Assembly: GCF_001752395.1 (NCBI RefSeq)
Contig: NZ_MKEK01000001.1
Span: forward strand, 1 to 39,566
Reading direction: 5' to 3'
Source: Rheinheimera salexigens
GTDB taxonomy: Bacteria; Pseudomonadota; Gammaproteobacteria; Enterobacterales; Alteromonadaceae
Length of the DNA stretch: 39,566 nt
Every line of letters begins with the position of its first letter. Position 1 is the stretch's first letter. Positions 1 through 9,364 of the stretch are shown piece after piece. A program made the translations under genes and the position numbers. The notes beneath the pieces were generated by a model. That model did no database searches. It saw nothing but the letters and a program-made list of their open reading frames with translations, and was not told the DNA's origin.

Positions 1-36
1 TTTGGCTCAGTGCGTATCCCCGTTGGCATGACGCGC

Positions 37-64
37 ATTATAGAGATCTAAACCAAGTGATCAA
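37..64 (-). promoter_or_regulatory. Strong promoter pointing out of the left edge
   Basis: On the minus strand TTGATC (59-64) and a perfect TATAAT (37-42) are separated by 16 bases and followed by a GCGCG discriminator. This is the layout of stringently controlled rRNA or tRNA promoters. The gene it serves lies left of base 1 and is not seen, so a stable-RNA target is inference. No terminator for the upstream beta-lactamase-like gene is obvious in 65-151. Confidence 0.5.
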
Positions 65-151
65 GATCTTTATTACACAAATATGATCGTTCGCGTGTTT
101 TTTAAACAAACCCATATGTCACTTGTCTATTTCGTTTATATATTAAGCGAT

Positions 152-1438
152 TTAATCTGTTTTGTTAGTGATCTGAATTATCTCTGTTAGATCTGGAGCG
201 TGTTGTTTAGTGCGGGTTAACTCTAATTGGTATAAAAAATTACCTAATTGATTTAAAAATGGTAACGCTATCTGTTCAATTTGATAGTTATCATCATTTA
301 ACGTTGCATTTTCGTTTGCATAAACTACTGCCGTTAGGAAAAACTCTACATTATTTATGCTGTCTACTATATAGGCACCATCGATGACATGACCATAAGA
401 CCAACCTGTTTTATTAAATATCTTAATGTGCTTGGGTATTGACTGGGGATTGCCACCAAACATGACAAACTTAGAATAGTTATCAGGATATTGTTTAACG
501 TCGTATTTTGGTTCAATACTCATTGCTGGCAACATCGACATATACTTAAGCATAAATTTACGCTGTTCAGCGCTAATATTGAAACGCTGATTGGCACTAA
601 ACAGTTGCGGAAATACAATTCGTTTTATAGTGCTATCAAAATCACTAAGGCTGAATCGATTTTTATCGGTAAAATCCATTGGTTGGTTTATAAGTTTACC
701 ATCAGCAAAATAAGCCTGACCAATTTTTGGCTTAGTATCATTCCTATATATAGTAGTGGAATGACGTTGTGGTAGTTGATACAGAATTTTATTACTATTA
801 TCTACAAAACGTATGGGATTGTAGGTTCTATTTTCACTACTGGTTAACGGTATGCTAAGTCTGTGGTTTATGACTGTATTATGTATGCCCTTCGCTGCAA
901 GTGATTTATTAATATAGTCTTGGCCTAATAATTCATATAGTCGATTACTGGCGTCATTATCACTCACTAACAATAACTTTTTAATATAGTGCTCGATATT
1001 GGGTAATCCATTAGCTGTACTAGGATCGGCCAGCTGTGCAGTTAGCGTGGCACTACTGCTATCTGTCAGCATAGTAGTTTTTGTGTTTACTCCATATTGT
1101 GTATGTTGTTGCAGCCATTCTAAAGCTAACAATGCGATGGGTAATTTAACGGTACTAGCAGGATAAAAGTATTGTTGCTCATTAAGCCCAAATTGATAGC
1201 CAGTTAAACGGGGCTGATTTTGGGCATTACGATCGATCTGGGTATAGATAATTTGGACACGATATTTTTCGGCTTGCTTAATGACCTGATCCAGAATTGG
1301 GTATTGATCATTATTCCGAATGTTAGTGTTAGTGAGTAACGGTTGCAGTGATAATACATTTTCAGTAGCCAAACAATTACTAGCCAGCACTAATGCACAA
1401 CACATTATAACAAGACTCGGGAAAAATGGTTTAGACAT
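152..1438 (-). CDS. Secreted serine beta-lactamase-like hydrolase
   Basis: A 428-residue protein of the serine beta-lactamase / penicillin-binding fold, nearest to the class A-like group. An N-terminal hydrophobic stretch (about residues 8-24) looks like a signal peptide, which suggests periplasmic action. The three family motifs are present in order: S95-T-V-K98 (nucleophile and base), S159-D-N161, and K343-T-G345. The protein is much longer than a typical class A enzyme (about 290 residues), with an insert of about 100 residues between SDN and KTG. I could not find an omega-loop glutamate of the ExxxN type, so true beta-lactamase activity is doubtful; a peptidase or a defective or specialised hydrolase is equally possible. 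It follows the rplQ terminator and has its own 5' region with an inverted repeat, so it is probably a separate transcript. The Shine-Dalgarno is weak. Confidence 0.8.
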   Translation of the reverse strand: MSKPFFPSLVIMCCALVLASNCLATENVLSLQPLLTNTNIRNNDQYPILDQVIKQAEKYRVQIIYTQIDRNAQNQPRLTGYQFGLNEQQYFYPASTVKLPIALLALEWLQQHTQYGVNTKTTMLTDSSSATLTAQLADPSTANGLPNIEHYIKKLLLVSDNDASNRLYELLGQDYINKSLAAKGIHNTVINHRLSIPLTSSENRTYNPIRFVDNSNKILYQLPQRHSTTIYRNDTKPKIGQAYFADGKLINQPMDFTDKNRFSLSDFDSTIKRIVFPQLFSANQRFNISAEQRKFMLKYMSMLPAMSIEPKYDVKQYPDNYSKFVMFGGNPQSIPKHIKIFNKTGWSYGHVIDGAYIVDSINNVEFFLTAVVYANENATLNDDNYQIEQIALPFLNQLGNFLYQLELTRTKQHAPDLTEIIQITNKTD

Positions 1439-1475
1439 GATTTAGTGACTCATAATAATAAGTTTCGCTAAATCA
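1438..1475 (-). repeat. Inverted repeat in the 5' region of the beta-lactamase-like gene
   Basis: TGATTTAG (1438-1445) and CTAAATCA (1468-1475) form perfect 8-base arms around a 22-base loop, touching the start codon. The distal arm overlaps a possible -10 (TATGAT on the minus strand, 1472-1477). It could be an mRNA hairpin that masks the start, or an operator. No convincing -35 was found. Confidence 0.4.
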
Positions 1476-1505
1476 TACGTCTTGTTGCTTTAAAAGAAAA
1501 TAAGC

Positions 1506-1535
1506 AAAAAAAGCCGGGTATTAACCGGCTTTTTA
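1506..1535 (-). terminator. Intrinsic terminator after rplQ
   Basis: GCCGG and CCGGC (1513-1517 and 1525-1529) form a stem flanked by A and T runs on both sides, so the hairpin can act in both directions. It closes the alpha operon before the beta-lactamase-like gene. Confidence 0.85.
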
Positions 1536-1548
1536 GTTGTTTTATTGC

Positions 1549-1947
1549 TTACTCTGCAGCAGTTTCTTCAACTGGCAGAGTATCCATTTCTGGACGATCG
1601 ACTAATTCGATGTAAGCCATAGGTGCGTTATCACCTGCACGGAAGCCACACTTCATAATACGAGTGTAACCACCTGGACGCGCGTTGTAACGCGGACCTA
1701 GTACATTAAATAACAAACCAACTACTTCTTTATCACGAGTACGAGCAAAAGCTAAACGGCGATTTGCAACGCTGTCATTTTTTGCTAATGTGATCAATGG
1801 CTCAATCACACGACGTAACTCTTTCGCTTTTGGCACGGTCGTTTTGATGATTTCGTGCTTCACCAACGAACTTGACATATTACGGAACATTGCCGTACGG
1901 TGGCTGCTGTTCCGATTTAATTGACGACCACTCTTACGATGGCGCAT
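1549..1947 (-). CDS. rplQ: 50S ribosomal protein L17
   Basis: L17 binds 23S rRNA near the peptide exit tunnel of the large subunit. The 132-residue protein starts [17 protein letters not shown], the conserved N-terminus of the family, and is a few residues longer than E. coli L17 (127) through an acidic C-terminal tail ending EETAAE. It is the last gene of the alpha operon, 39 bases after rpoA, and is followed by an intrinsic terminator. Confidence 0.97.
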   Translation of the reverse strand: MRHRKSGRQLNRNSSHRTAMFRNMSSSLVKHEIIKTTVPKAKELRRVIEPLITLAKNDSVANRRLAFARTRDKEVVGLLFNVLGPRYNARPGGYTRIMKCGFRAGDNAPMAYIELVDRPEMDTLPVEETAAE

Positions 1948-1986
1948 GCTCTATTCCTTCTCACTAAACCAGAAACTGGTGTCTGA

Positions 1987-2976
1987 TTAGTCTTTGTTTA
2001 CCAAACTCGCTGGCGGCCAGTTTTCTAAGCGCATGCCTAGAGATAACCCGCGCGATGCCAACACGTCTTTGATTTCGGTAAGTGACTTTTTACCTAAGTT
2101 AGGTGTTTTCAGTAACTCAACTTCGGTACGTTGAACCAGATCACCAATGTACTGTATCTGCTCTGCCTTTAAGCAGTTAGCAGAACGAACTGTTAATTCT
2201 AAATCATCGACCGGACGTAACAGAATCGGATCAAATTCCGGTTTCTCTTCGCGTTTTTCCGGCTCGCTCTTATCGCGCAACTCAACGAAGAACTCAAGCT
2301 GTTCGGCTAGAATTGTTGCTGCACGGCGGATGGCTTCTTCTGGCTCTACTGTGCCATTAGTTTCCATATCGATAATCAGTTTATCCAAGTCGGTACGCTG
2401 CTCTACCCGCGCTGCTTCAACAGTGTAAGCTATACGCTCAACTGGACTGAATGACGCATCAAGTAACAGACGACCAATAGGACGCTCGTCATCTTCAGAG
2501 GACAAACGCGCTGATGCAGGAACATAACCGCGACCACGTTCAACTTTAAGGCGCATACTAAATTCAGTATCGCCAGTAAGGTTGCATATTACGTGCTCAG
2601 GATTGGTGATAACCACACCGTCGTCATGCTGGATATCTCCAGCAATTACAGGGCCAGCACCTTTTTTCGTCAAAGTCAGCATAACTTCATCTTTGTCTTC
2701 CAGGCGAACGGCAAGGCCTTTCAGGTTCAGAAGGATATCGATGATATCTTCCTGTACACCTTCTTTGGCGCTGTACTCATGGAGCACGCCGTCAATTTCT
2801 ACTTCAGTCACTGCGCAACCTGGCATAGATGACAATAGAATGCGACGTAACGCGTTGCCCAAGGTATGTCCGAAACCGCGCTCTAGTGGTTCCAAAGTAA
2901 CTTTGGCACGAGTTGGGTTGATTTTTTCGATACCAACTAATCTCGGCTTAAGGAATTCGGTGACAGAACCCTGCAT
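1987..2976 (-). CDS. rpoA: RNA polymerase alpha subunit
   Basis: The alpha subunit dimerises to seed RNA polymerase assembly; its C-terminal domain contacts UP elements and activators. The chosen start ([11 protein letters not shown]) gives 329 residues, the E. coli length. A longer reading frame with six extra residues exists, but the GAGAGGGT ribosome site falls just before this ATG. The N-terminal assembly domain has the [18 protein letters not shown] segment, and the C-terminal domain has [11 protein letters not shown] and the helix-hairpin-helix [13 protein letters not shown]. It lies between rpsD and rplQ as in E. coli and is coupled to S4 autoregulation of the operon. Confidence 0.98.
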   Translation of the reverse strand: MQGSVTEFLKPRLVGIEKINPTRAKVTLEPLERGFGHTLGNALRRILLSSMPGCAVTEVEIDGVLHEYSAKEGVQEDIIDILLNLKGLAVRLEDKDEVMLTLTKKGAGPVIAGDIQHDDGVVITNPEHVICNLTGDTEFSMRLKVERGRGYVPASARLSSEDDERPIGRLLLDASFSPVERIAYTVEAARVEQRTDLDKLIIDMETNGTVEPEEAIRRAATILAEQLEFFVELRDKSEPEKREEKPEFDPILLRPVDDLELTVRSANCLKAEQIQYIGDLVQRTEVELLKTPNLGKKSLTEIKDVLASRGLSLGMRLENWPPASLVNKD

Positions 2977-3000
2977 TGTACCCTCTCTTAACATTTAGCT

Positions 3001-3621
3001 TTACTTAGAGTAAAGCTCGACGATTAACTGTTCGTTGATGTCAGCTGACAAATCTGAACGCTCTGGCTGACGTTTAAATACGCCTTCAAGCTTAGTATTA
3101 TCAACTTCGATCCAAGTTGGCTTCTCACGTTGGCCAGCTATTTCAAGCGCAGCACCAATACGGGCTTGCTTTTTAGCTTTTTCACGTACAGAAATAACTT
3201 GTTCAGGTAATACAGTATGTGATGGAACGTTCACAACGCGACCATTTAACATGATCGATTTGTGACTTACTAACTGACGTGCTTCTGCACGCGTGCTAGC
3301 TAAACCCATACGGTATACAACGTTATCGAGACGAGACTCTAATAACGCTAACAAGTTTTCACCTGTATTACCTTTCAAACGAGCAGCTTCCTTATAGTAA
3401 TTACGGAACTGCTTCTCTAATACGCCGTACATACGACGTACTTTTTGTTTCTCGCGTAATTGTAAACCATAGTCTGACAAACGAGCGCGACGAGCGCCAT
3501 GTTGGCCAGGTGCTGTGGTTAAATTACACTTGGAATCAATTGCTCTTACGCCGCTTTTCAGGAACAGGTCTGTACCTTCGCGACGACTAAGTTTGAGCTT
3601 CGGACCCAAATATCTTGCCAT
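3001..3621 (-). CDS. rpsD: 30S ribosomal protein S4
   Basis: S4 is a primary 16S rRNA-binding protein that nucleates assembly of the 30S body. In E. coli it also represses the alpha operon by binding the rpsM leader. The 206-residue length equals E. coli. Visible features are the [19 protein letters not shown] start and the S4 RNA-binding domain with [10 protein letters not shown] and a [16 protein letters not shown] loop. The N-terminal region has a single Cys, so this is the zinc-free form. It sits between rpsK and rpoA, and its predicted target RNA is recognisable at about 4414-4480. Confidence 0.98.
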   Translation of the reverse strand: MARYLGPKLKLSRREGTDLFLKSGVRAIDSKCNLTTAPGQHGARRARLSDYGLQLREKQKVRRMYGVLEKQFRNYYKEAARLKGNTGENLLALLESRLDNVVYRMGLASTRAEARQLVSHKSIMLNGRVVNVPSHTVLPEQVISVREKAKKQARIGAALEIAGQREKPTWIEVDNTKLEGVFKRQPERSDLSADINEQLIVELYSK

Positions 3622-3654
3622 CTTCTTTCTCCAATAATCCGTGAAGCGCTGTAA

Positions 3655-4044
3655 TTACACGCGACGTTTTTTAGGTGGACGACATCCGTTATGAGGGATA
3701 GGCGTCACGTCGGTGATATTTGTGATTTTGTAACCAGCGCCATTTAGCGCACGAATCGCTGATTCGCGGCCTGGACCTGGACCATTCACAAACACTTCAA
3801 GGTTCTTTACACCATATTCTAACGCGGCAGTACCTGCGCGTTCTGCAGCAACCTGAGCGGCGAATGGAGTAGATTTACGTGAACCACGGAAACCTGAACC
3901 ACCAGCTGTTGCCCAGCATAATGCATTACCTTGACGATCAGTAATCGTCACGATGGTGTTGTTAAAAGAAGCATGGATATGAGCCATACCGTCAGAAATT
4001 TGTTTTTTTACCTTTTTACGGGTACGAACTGGTGCTTTAGCCAT
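3655..4044 (-). CDS. rpsK: 30S ribosomal protein S11
   Basis: S11 forms part of the 30S platform at the mRNA exit (Shine-Dalgarno) region. The 129-residue protein shows the family segments [26 protein letters not shown] and the basic C-terminus [14 protein letters not shown]. It is the second gene of the alpha operon, 15 bases downstream of rpsM and 33 bases before rpsD. Confidence 0.98.
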   Translation of the reverse strand: MAKAPVRTRKKVKKQISDGMAHIHASFNNTIVTITDRQGNALCWATAGGSGFRGSRKSTPFAAQVAAERAGTAALEYGVKNLEVFVNGPGPGRESAIRALNGAGYKITNITDVTPIPHNGCRPPKKRRV

Positions 4045-4059
4045 GTGTTATACTCCGTC

Positions 4060-4416
4060 CTATTTCCTAATCGCTTTACGTGGACCTTTCCGGGTACGCG
4101 CATTCGTTTTAGTGCGCTGACCACGAACTGGTAAACTGCGACGGTGACGTAAGCCACGGTAACAACCTAAGTCCATCAAGCGTTTAATATTTAACGTAGT
4201 TTCACGGCGCAAGTCACCTTCGACGGTGTACTTAGCAACTTCGTCACGAAGCGTATCTAACTGTGCGTCTGTTAACGCCGCAATTTTCATACTTTCTTCG
4301 ATACCCACTGCAGCTAAAATAGCTTTTGAGCGAGTCTTGCCGATACCATAAACATATGTCAAAGAGATGACAGCATGCTTATTATCGGGGATGTTAATGC
4401 CAGCGATACGGGCCAC
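4060..4416 (-). CDS. rpsM: 30S ribosomal protein S13
   Basis: S13 sits in the head of the 30S subunit, where it contacts the P-site tRNA and the 50S subunit through intersubunit bridges. The 118-residue protein starts with GTG ([10 protein letters not shown]), 10 bases after an AGGAGA site. The helix-two-turns-helix segment [14 protein letters not shown] and the basic tail [20 protein letters not shown] are conserved. It is the first gene of the alpha operon. The GTG start lies just behind an RNA matching the S4-binding pseudoknot leader, so translation is probably controlled by S4. Confidence 0.98.
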   Translation of the reverse strand: MARIAGINIPDNKHAVISLTYVYGIGKTRSKAILAAVGIEESMKIAALTDAQLDTLRDEVAKYTVEGDLRRETTLNIKRLMDLGCYRGLRHRRSLPVRGQRTKTNARTRKGPRKAIRK

Positions 4417-4484
4417 TAACGTTCTCCTATAATGAAATTAAAAGGTGCCAATTTGAAAAGCCCGTAAGGATACTCAAATTGCGC
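4414..4484 (-). promoter_or_regulatory. Alpha operon leader: S4-binding pseudoknot (Alpha_RBS type)
   Basis: Upstream of the rpsM GTG the minus strand reads, in order, GAGTATCC, ACGGGCTTTTCA and TTGGCACC. These match, from memory, the conserved blocks of the E. coli alpha-operon leader, whose nested pseudoknot is trapped by S4 to stall initiation. The rpsM ribosome site and GTG lie at its 3' end. Recognition is by sequence; I did not fold it. Confidence 0.8.
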
Positions 4485-4512
4485 TTATATTGCAAACAAT
4501 AACCGGGCTAAA
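4484..4512 (-). promoter_or_regulatory. Possible weak alpha operon promoter
   Basis: On the minus strand TTTAGC (4507-4512) and TATAAG (4484-4489) are 17 bases apart, with GCGC just after the -10. The match is modest, and rpsM may depend mostly on read-through from the spc operon. Confidence 0.3.
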
Positions 4513-4529
4513 CTTTTCAGTTCAGCCCG
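4504..4529. terminator. Strong hairpin between rpmJ and rpsM
   Basis: An 11-base-pair stem (one G.U) capped by a GAAA tetraloop on the minus strand. On the plus strand the stem is followed by TTTTATTATTTT, so it reads as an intrinsic terminator facing against the operon. In the operon direction the run after it is only GTTATTGTTT, so it should be leaky. Confidence 0.6.
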
Positions 4530-4547
4530 TTTTATTATTTTCTGCTA

Positions 4548-4661
4548 TTAGCCTTGGCGCTGTTTGTGCTTCGGCTCACTGCAAATTACGCGAACTACGC
4601 TATTGCGTTTGATCACTTTGCAGTTACGGCAGATCTTCTTAACGGAAGCTCTTACTTTCAT
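4548..4661 (-). CDS. rpmJ: 50S ribosomal protein L36
   Basis: L36 is the smallest large-subunit protein and helps organise 23S rRNA near the base of the L7/L12 stalk. The 37-codon gene encodes [16 protein letters not shown] at the start and ends EPKHKQRQG. It carries a zinc ribbon with C11, C14, C27 and H32, so this is the zinc-containing (C+) form. It lies 21 bases after secY and ends the spc operon, followed by a strong hairpin. Confidence 0.97.
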   Translation of the reverse strand: MKVRASVKKICRNCKVIKRNSVVRVICSEPKHKQRQG

Positions 4662-4682
4662 AACTTAAACTCCGAAAGTATC

Positions 4683-6011
4683 TTAACGGCCATAGCCTTT
4701 AAGATTTGCCTTTTTAAGGACAGAATCATACTGATGAGACATCAGATGGGTCTGAACCTGTGCCATAAAATCCATAATAACAACAACGATAATCAATAAT
4801 GATGTCCCGCCAAAGTAGAACTGAACGTCCCATGCTACCATCATGAACTCAGGTACTAAACAGATAAAGGTTATATACAGGGCACCCGCTAAGGTTAACC
4901 GTGTCATCACTTTATCAATATATTTTGATGTCTGTTCACCCGGACGAATACCTGGAATGAAAGCGCCAGATTTTTTTAAGTTATCTGCAGTATCACGCGG
5001 ATTAAATACCAACGCAGTATAGAAGAAACAAAAGAAAATAATAGCTGCTGAGTATAACATCATATACAACGGTTGTCCCGGAGATAATGTTAGTGCTAAT
5101 TCCTGTAAGAAATTAGCCAGCATGCCTTCACCTGAACCAAACCAGCTGGCAATTGTGCCTGGGAACAGAATAATGCTGGATGCAAAGATCGGTGGTATTA
5201 CACCAGCCATATTGACCTTTAACGGTAAATGGCTACTTTGCGCTGCAAATACCTGACGGCCTTGCTGACGCTTAGCATAATTAACCACAATACGACGCTG
5301 GCCGCGTTCAAAGAACACCACAAACCAAGTTATCGCAATTACAATCACACCGATTGCTACCAACAATAAGAAGTGCAAATCGCCTTGACGTGCCTGCTCT
5401 ATCGTCTGGCCAATGGCCGACGGGAAGCCCGCAACAATACCGGTAAATATTAGCAACGAGATACCATTACCAATGCCGCGCTCTGTAATTTGCTCACCTA
5501 ACCACATTAAGAACATGGTACCGGTAACTAAACTAATTACCGCGGTGAAGTAAAATGCAAAACCTGGGCTAATAACTAACCCTGGCATCATGTTTGGTAA
5601 GCCAGTAGCAATACCAACAGCCTGTAAGGTAGCAAGTCCTAACGTACCGTAACGTGTCATCTGGTTAATTTTGCGCTTTCCAGCCTCACCTTCTTTTTTC
5701 AGCTCTGCTAACGCGGGATGAACCACAGATAACAGTTGCACAATAATTGAAGCTGAGATGTAGGGCATAATACCCAACGCAAACACCGACGCACGTTCAA
5801 GTGCACCACCGCTGAACATGTTAAACATTTCAACGATGGTACCTTTTTGCTGCTCGAATAACTGGGCCAGCACGGCGGCGTCAATTCCAGGAATTGGCAC
5901 AAAGGAGCCTAGTCGAAATACGACTATGGCTATAAGTACAAATAACAGACGAGCTTTTAATTCACTAAAGCTGCCTTTTGCACTTTTTGAGTCCGAACCT
6001 GGTTTTGCCAT
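4683..6011 (-). CDS. secY: Preprotein translocase subunit SecY
   Basis: SecY is the channel-forming subunit of the SecYEG translocon in the inner membrane. The 442-residue protein (E. coli 443) has about ten hydrophobic segments. It shows the FVPIPGID segment just after transmembrane helix 1, the [21 protein letters not shown] plug/helix 2 region (given here only as landmarks), and the cytoplasmic loop [11 protein letters not shown]. It is co-transcribed with rplO upstream and rpmJ downstream, so export capacity follows ribosome synthesis. Its partner secE is at 34135-34509. Confidence 0.98.
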   Translation of the reverse strand: MAKPGSDSKSAKGSFSELKARLLFVLIAIVVFRLGSFVPIPGIDAAVLAQLFEQQKGTIVEMFNMFSGGALERASVFALGIMPYISASIIVQLLSVVHPALAELKKEGEAGKRKINQMTRYGTLGLATLQAVGIATGLPNMMPGLVISPGFAFYFTAVISLVTGTMFLMWLGEQITERGIGNGISLLIFTGIVAGFPSAIGQTIEQARQGDLHFLLLVAIGVIVIAITWFVVFFERGQRRIVVNYAKRQQGRQVFAAQSSHLPLKVNMAGVIPPIFASSIILFPGTIASWFGSGEGMLANFLQELALTLSPGQPLYMMLYSAAIIFFCFFYTALVFNPRDTADNLKKSGAFIPGIRPGEQTSKYIDKVMTRLTLAGALYITFICLVPEFMMVAWDVQFYFGGTSLLIIVVVIMDFMAQVQTHLMSHQYDSVLKKANLKGYGR

Positions 6012-6026
6012 CGCGTACTATCCTTA

Positions 6027-6461
6027 TTATTCTTCGACTTTACCGCCAGCGGCTTCGATCGCTGCACGCGCGCCTTTAGTAGCGCCTAAACCTTTAACGG
6101 TTACTGGACGAGAAATCTCACCAGACAGGACTACTTTAGCAAACTTAACATTGCGAGAAATAATGTTAGCTTCCATTAGACTAGCTAAGTCAGCAACATC
6201 ACCTTTCACATATGCAAGTTCGTGCAAACGAACTTCTGCAGAAACCAATGATTTCTGAGAAGTGAAACCGAACTTAGGTAAGCGTTGTTTCAATGGCATT
6301 TGACCGCCTTCGAAACCTGGACGCACTTTACCACCTGAACGTGATTTCAAACCTTTGTGACCACGACCAGCTGTTTTGCCTAAGCCAGAACCGATACCAC
6401 GGCCTACACGGCGTTTATCTTTTTTTGATCCAGGTGCTGGAGCAATAGTATTTAAAAGCAT
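6027..6461 (-). CDS. rplO: 50S ribosomal protein L15
   Basis: L15 is a late-assembling large-subunit protein that threads a long extended N-terminus into 23S rRNA. The 144-residue protein has the Gly/Arg/Lys-rich extension [20 protein letters not shown] (about residues 13-32) and a compact C-terminal domain containing [14 protein letters not shown]. Start and length match E. coli (144). It is spaced 3 bases after rpmD and 15 before secY. Confidence 0.97.
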   Translation of the reverse strand: MLLNTIAPAPGSKKDKRRVGRGIGSGLGKTAGRGHKGLKSRSGGKVRPGFEGGQMPLKQRLPKFGFTSQKSLVSAEVRLHELAYVKGDVADLASLMEANIISRNVKFAKVVLSGEISRPVTVKGLGATKGARAAIEAAGGKVEE

Positions 6462-6464
6462 CTG

Positions 6465-6647
6465 TTACTCCTCCACTTTAACCATGTAAAACACAGCATT
6501 TACCATACCGCGAATTGAAGGGGTATCTTCAACTTCAACAGTATGACCGATGCGGCGTAATCCTAACCCTTTGATTGAAGCCTTGTGCTTCGGTAAACGA
6601 CCGATGCTAGACTTCAGTTGGGTTACTTTAATTGTTTTCTTAGCCAT
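6465..6647 (-). CDS. rpmD: 50S ribosomal protein L30
   Basis: L30 is a small large-subunit protein bound to 23S rRNA. The 60-residue sequence begins [17 protein letters not shown] and includes the typical [21 protein letters not shown]. It has the short bacterial form and lies between rpsE (6 bases) and rplO (3 bases). Confidence 0.97.
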   Translation of the reverse strand: MAKKTIKVTQLKSSIGRLPKHKASIKGLGLRRIGHTVEVEDTPSIRGMVNAVFYMVKVEE

Positions 6648-6653
6648 GGCAGA

Positions 6654-7157
6654 TTACCCCAGAATATCATCAACGCGTAGACCGCGTTTAGCTGCTATTT
6701 GTGAAGGCGACTTAACAGACGCCAACGCATTGATAGTAGCGCGAACTACGTTGATTGGGTTAGTTGAGCCGTAACACTTAGAAAGAATGTGATGTACACC
6801 AGCAACTTCTAGTACGGCGCGCATTGCACCACCGGCGATTAAGCCTGTACCTTCAGCAGCAGGCTGCATGTATACATTCGAGCCTGAATGCACACCCTTA
6901 ACTGGGTGGTGCAAAGTGCTACCATTTAACTCAACTTGGGTCATGTTGCGACGTGCTTTTTCCATTGCTTTTTGAATAGCAGCTGGAACTTCACGTGCTT
7001 TACCATAACCAAAACCAACGCGACCATTACCGTCACCAACCACTGTTAAAGCAGTAAACGAGAATATACGTCCACCTTTTACTACTTTAGACACGCGGTT
7101 TACTGCAACAAGCTTTTCTTGTAAATCAGATTGTTGTTTAGCTTCTTCGTTAGCCAT
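6654..7157 (-). CDS. rpsE: 30S ribosomal protein S5
   Basis: S5 lies at the mRNA entry site and contributes to decoding fidelity and helicase activity. The 167-residue length equals E. coli. The N-terminal double-stranded-RNA-like domain holds [15 protein letters not shown] and the ribosomal S5 signature region [16 protein letters not shown]. The C-terminal domain has [21 protein letters not shown]. The loop around VVKGGR, altered in spectinomycin-resistant mutants, looks wild-type. Confidence 0.98.
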   Translation of the reverse strand: MANEEAKQQSDLQEKLVAVNRVSKVVKGGRIFSFTALTVVGDGNGRVGFGYGKAREVPAAIQKAMEKARRNMTQVELNGSTLHHPVKGVHSGSNVYMQPAAEGTGLIAGGAMRAVLEVAGVHHILSKCYGSTNPINVVRATINALASVKSPSQIAAKRGLRVDDILG

Positions 7158-7166
7158 TAGCTACTC

Positions 7167-7517
7167 CTAGAACTGAAGACCGGCTTCACGCGCCGCGTCA
7201 GCTAAAGCTTGTACACGACCATGATACTGAAAACCACTGCGGTCAAAAGCACAAGCAGTTACGCCTTTCGCCACCGCACGTTCAGCAACCGCTTTACCTA
7301 CAGCTTTTGCAGCATCTACGTTACCAGAGTACTTAATTGACTCTTGGATTGACGCTTCAACAGTAGAAGCAGAGGCAATCACTTCAGCATTTGGTGCGAT
7401 AAGCTGAGCATAGATGTGACGTGGTGTACGGTGTACAACCAAGCGATTCGCACCTTGTTCGATAATATTTCTGCGAGTGCGTTTGGCACGACGCAGACGA
7501 GCAAGTTTCTTATCCAT
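7167..7517 (-). CDS. rplR: 50S ribosomal protein L18
   Basis: L18 binds 5S rRNA together with L5 (and L25) and brings it into the central protuberance. The 116-residue protein (E. coli 117) begins with a basic arm, [17 protein letters not shown], then shows [11 protein letters not shown] and [24 protein letters not shown] at the C-terminus. It is 9 bases from each neighbour in the spc operon. Confidence 0.97.
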   Translation of the reverse strand: MDKKLARLRRAKRTRRNIIEQGANRLVVHRTPRHIYAQLIAPNAEVIASASTVEASIQESIKYSGNVDAAKAVGKAVAERAVAKGVTACAFDRSGFQYHGRVQALADAAREAGLQF

Positions 7518-7526
7518 CGTCCTACC

Positions 7527-8060
7527 TTACTTTTTCTTCGCTTCTTTACGACGCACGTTTTCATTTGCATAGCGCACACCTTTGCCTTTATATGGCTCTG
7601 GTTTGCGGTATGCCCGGATGTTAGCGGCAACCTGACCTACTAACTGCTTGTCTGCACCCTTAACCATGACTTCTGTCTGGCTAGGTGTGTCGATAGTGAT
7701 ACCCTCAGGGATCGCGAACACAACTGGGTGAGAAAAACCAAGGCTCAGATTTAATACTTTGCCTTCTGCTTTTGCACGGTAACCAACACCGACTAACTCA
7801 AGTTTCTGAGAGAAACCTTCATTAACGCCTGTAATCAGGTTGTTGATTAATGAACGGGCAGTACCCGCTTGCGCATTAGCGTCTACGAAACCTTCGCGAG
7901 GCATAGTGCGTAACACACTATCTTCTACGACAATTTCAACCGCAGGGTTAACAGTTAATGTTAACTCGCCGTTTTTGCCCTTAACAGACACTACCTGACC
8001 GTTTTGCGTAAATGTTACGCCGGTTGGAATAGTGACTGGGGCCTTAGCAATACGAGACAT
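7527..8060 (-). CDS. rplF: 50S ribosomal protein L6
   Basis: L6 binds 23S rRNA near the factor-binding site and the L7/L12 stalk base. The 177-residue length equals E. coli. Two repeated L6 folds are visible; the second carries the signature [14 protein letters not shown] near the C-terminus. It is flanked by rpsH (14 bases) and rplR (9 bases). Confidence 0.98.
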   Translation of the reverse strand: MSRIAKAPVTIPTGVTFTQNGQVVSVKGKNGELTLTVNPAVEIVVEDSVLRTMPREGFVDANAQAGTARSLINNLITGVNEGFSQKLELVGVGYRAKAEGKVLNLSLGFSHPVVFAIPEGITIDTPSQTEVMVKGADKQLVGQVAANIRAYRKPEPYKGKGVRYANENVRRKEAKKK

Positions 8061-8074
8061 AGATTATACCTCCG

Positions 8075-8467
8075 TTACGCTACGTAGCCGATAATTTCGC
8101 CACCGATTCCAACCTTGCGCGCGGCACGGTCAGTCATTAGTCCTTTAGAAGTAGACACAATGGCTACCCCTAAACCGCCCATTACTTTTGGTAATTCGCC
8201 ACGTCTCTTATAGATACGTAGGCTTGGACGACTAACACGATCGATAGTTTCAATTACAGATTTGCCTTGGAAATACTTTAACGTCACTTCCAATTCTGGT
8301 TTAACTTCACCAGATACAGCGAAATCGGCGATGTAACCTTCGTCTTTTAATACTTTCGCAATAGACACCTTCAACTTAGAAGATGGCATCTTAACCGCAA
8401 CTTTATTGGCTGATTGGCCGTTGCGGATGCGAGTAAACATATCTGCTACTGGATCTTGCATACTCAT
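8075..8467 (-). CDS. rpsH: 30S ribosomal protein S8
   Basis: S8 binds helix 21 of 16S rRNA and in E. coli is the repressor of the spc operon, binding an mRNA copy of that site near the rplE start. The 130-residue protein shows [14 protein letters not shown] at the N-terminus and the C-terminal signature with [19 protein letters not shown] and GGEIIGYVA. The mRNA target region would be around 9320-9370, which I could not confirm by folding. Confidence 0.98.
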   Translation of the reverse strand: MSMQDPVADMFTRIRNGQSANKVAVKMPSSKLKVSIAKVLKDEGYIADFAVSGEVKPELEVTLKYFQGKSVIETIDRVSRPSLRIYKRRGELPKVMGGLGVAIVSTSKGLMTDRAARKVGIGGEIIGYVA

Positions 8468-8488
8468 AGCTCGTTACTCCCGTGATTC

Positions 8489-8794
8489 TTACCAGCTAGC
8501 CTTACGAAGGCCAGGAATTTCACCGCGCATCGCCGCTTCACGGATCTTGATCCGGCTCATGCCGAATTTACGAAGATACCCGTGTGGACGACCTGTAACA
8601 CGACAACGATTACGTTGACGTGCAGGGCTTGAATCACGCGGCAGCGTTTGTAACTTAAGAACAGCTGACCAACGGTCTTCATCAGAAGTCGCTGGATTAG
8701 CAATTGCATCTTTAAGTTCAAAACGCTTTGCAGCGAACTTGGCTACCAGTTGTGCACGCTTTGCTTCACGTGCTTTCATTGATTGTTTTGCCAT
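8489..8794 (-). CDS. rpsN: 30S ribosomal protein S14, zinc-free form
   Basis: S14 is a late-binding 30S head protein. The 101-residue length and the single Cys in [20 protein letters not shown] show the long zinc-independent form, unlike the short CxxC form. It ends with [11 protein letters not shown], the conserved tail. Placed between rplE (11 bases) and rpsH (21 bases) as in other gammaproteobacteria. Confidence 0.98.
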   Translation of the reverse strand: MAKQSMKAREAKRAQLVAKFAAKRFELKDAIANPATSDEDRWSAVLKLQTLPRDSSPARQRNRCRVTGRPHGYLRKFGMSRIKIREAAMRGEIPGLRKASW

Positions 8795-8805
8795 GACCCT
8801 ACACC

Positions 8806-9345
8806 TTATTTCTTGAATGGGAAGTTAAATGCAGCAAGTAAAGCATGTCCTTCGTCATCGTTACGCGCTGTAGTTGTAATAGTGATATCTAAACCACGTA
8901 CTGCATCTACTTTGTCATAGTCGACTTCTGGGAAAATGATTTGCTCACGCACACCCATACTGTAGTTACCACGGCCATCAAATGACTTTGGATTTACACC
9001 ACGGAAGTCGCGAATACGTGGAATTGCAATAGAGACTAAACGCTCTAAGAATTCCCACATACGATCGCCACGCAGGGTCACTTTTGCGCCAATAGGGTAG
9101 CCTTCACGGATTTTAAAACCAGCTACTGATTTACGTGCCTTGGTCACTAATGGCTTTTGGCCAGAGATAGCTGTTAAATCAGCTACCGCGTGTTCAAGGA
9201 TTTTTTTATCAGCAACTGCTTCACCCACACCCATGTTGAGTGTGATTTTTACAATCCGAGGGACTTGCATGACGCTCGTGTAGCCAAACTGTTTAAACAG
9301 TTCTGGGACTACGGTGTCTTTATAAATTTCATGCAGTTTCGCCAT
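8806..9345 (-). CDS. rplE: 50S ribosomal protein L5
   Basis: L5 binds 5S rRNA and contacts the P-site tRNA and S13 across the subunit interface. The 179-residue length equals E. coli. Conserved parts are [15 protein letters not shown], the P-loop-like hairpin near [23 protein letters not shown], and [17 protein letters not shown]. Its first codons ([10 protein letters not shown]) resemble the E. coli S8 mRNA target, the main translational control point of the spc operon; conservation of that control is inference. Confidence 0.98.
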   Translation of the reverse strand: MAKLHEIYKDTVVPELFKQFGYTSVMQVPRIVKITLNMGVGEAVADKKILEHAVADLTAISGQKPLVTKARKSVAGFKIREGYPIGAKVTLRGDRMWEFLERLVSIAIPRIRDFRGVNPKSFDGRGNYSMGVREQIIFPEVDYDKVDAVRGLDITITTTARNDDEGHALLAAFNFPFKK

Positions 9346-9364
9346 CGTATTACTCCAATAGCAA

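Noticed and set aside
2582..2998. Plus-strand reading frame opposite rpoA
   Set aside because: Serine/proline-rich shadow of a highly conserved gene; no homology recognised and no own ribosome site.
5818..6258. Plus-strand 146-residue frame across secY and rplO
   Set aside because: Spans two real genes in antisense and has no recognisable domain.
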